Shown one piece after another: positions 37,774 to 38,192 of a DNA stretch of 38,192 nt. Below the pieces are notes generated by a model. That model searched no databases. It was not told the origin of the DNA and saw only the letters and a program-made list of their open reading frames with translations. How positions within the stretch are numbered: position 1 is the first letter of the stretch; each line of letters opens with the position of its first letter. Source of the stretch: Streptomyces sp. JJ36 (GTDB taxonomy: Bacteria > Actinomycetota > Actinomycetes > Streptomycetales > Streptomycetaceae); contig NZ_JACYHE010000060.1 of NCBI RefSeq assembly GCF_021696945.1, positions 1-38,192 of the forward strand, in the 5' to 3' direction. The position numbers and the translations under genes are program-made.

Positions 37774-38014
37774 GACCGCCGTCGCGCGCCGCCGCCGCTG
37801 CACGCGCCCAGGGAGCCACCCGGGCAGCCTCCGGCAGGCGAGCGCACCGACCACAAGACTTTCGCCGTAGCCGAGCCCGAAGGGACGGAACCGGCGAGCG
37901 ACACAACAGCTCCCGTGCGGCGCCCGCGCCCCGGGGCGCGGCCCTCGCCCCACAGGCGGGCCGCGACCGGACCACGACGCGGCGCCCGGGAGCGTGACGG
38001 GAGAACCGCCCGCA
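37774..38014 (+). promoter_or_regulatory. rne upstream region with strong palindromes
   Basis: A 241-bp gap. It holds a perfect 18-bp palindrome at 37924-37941 and, overlapping it, a 7-bp inverted repeat (37938-37944 with 37958-37964) around a 13-base spacer. If transcribed they would form competing hairpins in the rne leader. No clear promoter was found. Confidence 0.35.
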
Positions 38015-38192
38015 ATGCTCGAGCCGACAGACTCCGCAGGCGCGGAGAGCATCGAGAACACCTCCCCGACCCGTGACCGGGGCGCGGAGGGCAGCAGTCC
38101 CAGCGACACCCTGCCGCCGCGCCGGCGCGCGGCGTCCCGCCCCGCCGGGCCGCCGGCGGCCGGCGCTGCCTGTCCTTCCTGCGGCTGGCCGC
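38015..38192 (+). CDS. rne: RNase E/G family ribonuclease, N-terminal fragment (3' end outside window)
   Basis: Only 59 codons are present. The frame MLEPTDSAG through SPSDTLPPRRRAASRPAGPP is the low-complexity N-terminal extension I recall for Streptomyces RNase E/G, and its place after DUF2344 supports this. No catalytic domain is in view. A GGGAGAA ribosome site lies about ten bases upstream of ATG 38015. The last residues (CPSCGWP) look unlike this normally Ala/Pro/Glu-rich stretch and could reflect a base error near the window end. Confidence 0.75.
   Translation, partial: MLEPTDSAGAESIENTSPTRDRGAEGSSPSDTLPPRRRAASRPAGPPAAGAACPSCGWP

Overview
The window is high-GC actinomycete DNA. Conserved gene order and sequence on the right place it in Streptomyces or a close relative: folC, a DUF4233 gene, ndk, mreB-mreC-mreD-mrdA-rodA, a CYTH/CHAD gene, a B12-binding radical SAM gene, a DUF2344 gene, then the start of an RNase E/G gene. 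Junctions are compact, with many ATGA, GTGA or TGATG overlaps, and GTG starts are frequent. No rRNA, tRNA, CRISPR array or transposase was seen.

Left part (1-22551): a hybrid polyketide/non-ribosomal peptide cluster on the plus strand, cut by the left edge. The order is: PKS subunit 1 (3' part only, a wrecked acyltransferase plus a carrier domain); PKS subunit 2 (ACP, then an apparent frameshift, then KS-AT-AT-KR-ACP); PKS subunit 3 (KS-AT-DH-KR-carrier); NRPS 1 (C-A-T); an MbtH-like protein; a type II thioesterase; NRPS 2 (C-A-T); a cytochrome P450. A convergent FkbM-type methyltransferase (22611-23465, minus strand) is probably the last cluster gene. A 17-bp perfect inverted repeat lies between it and the P450. 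No terminal thioesterase or reductase domain is visible, so product release is either encoded off the left edge or unusual.

The most notable biology is the pairing of a dead AT in subunit 1 with a tandem AT-AT in subunit 2, which also begins with an extra ACP. Two readings are possible. Subunit 2 may be a combined loading and first-extension unit, as I recall for some myxobacterial PKSs. Or one of its ATs may load the AT-deficient module of subunit 1 in trans. Carrier-domain types and matched terminal helices suggest subunit 2 -> subunit 3 -> NRPS 1 -> NRPS 2. Subunit 1 is harder to place.

Right part (23737-38192): housekeeping. FolC makes folylpolyglutamate and Ndk balances nucleoside triphosphates. 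The mre/mrdA/rodA block builds cell wall, in Streptomyces chiefly the spore wall. The CYTH/CHAD protein is likely concerned with (poly)phosphate. The radical SAM/DUF2344 pair precedes rne. A near-identical tandem repeat of about 90-114 bp lies between mreD and mrdA, flanked by an 8-bp direct repeat. The secondary-metabolite cluster abuts folC, where I recall valS in S. coelicolor, so this looks like an insertion or rearrangement point.
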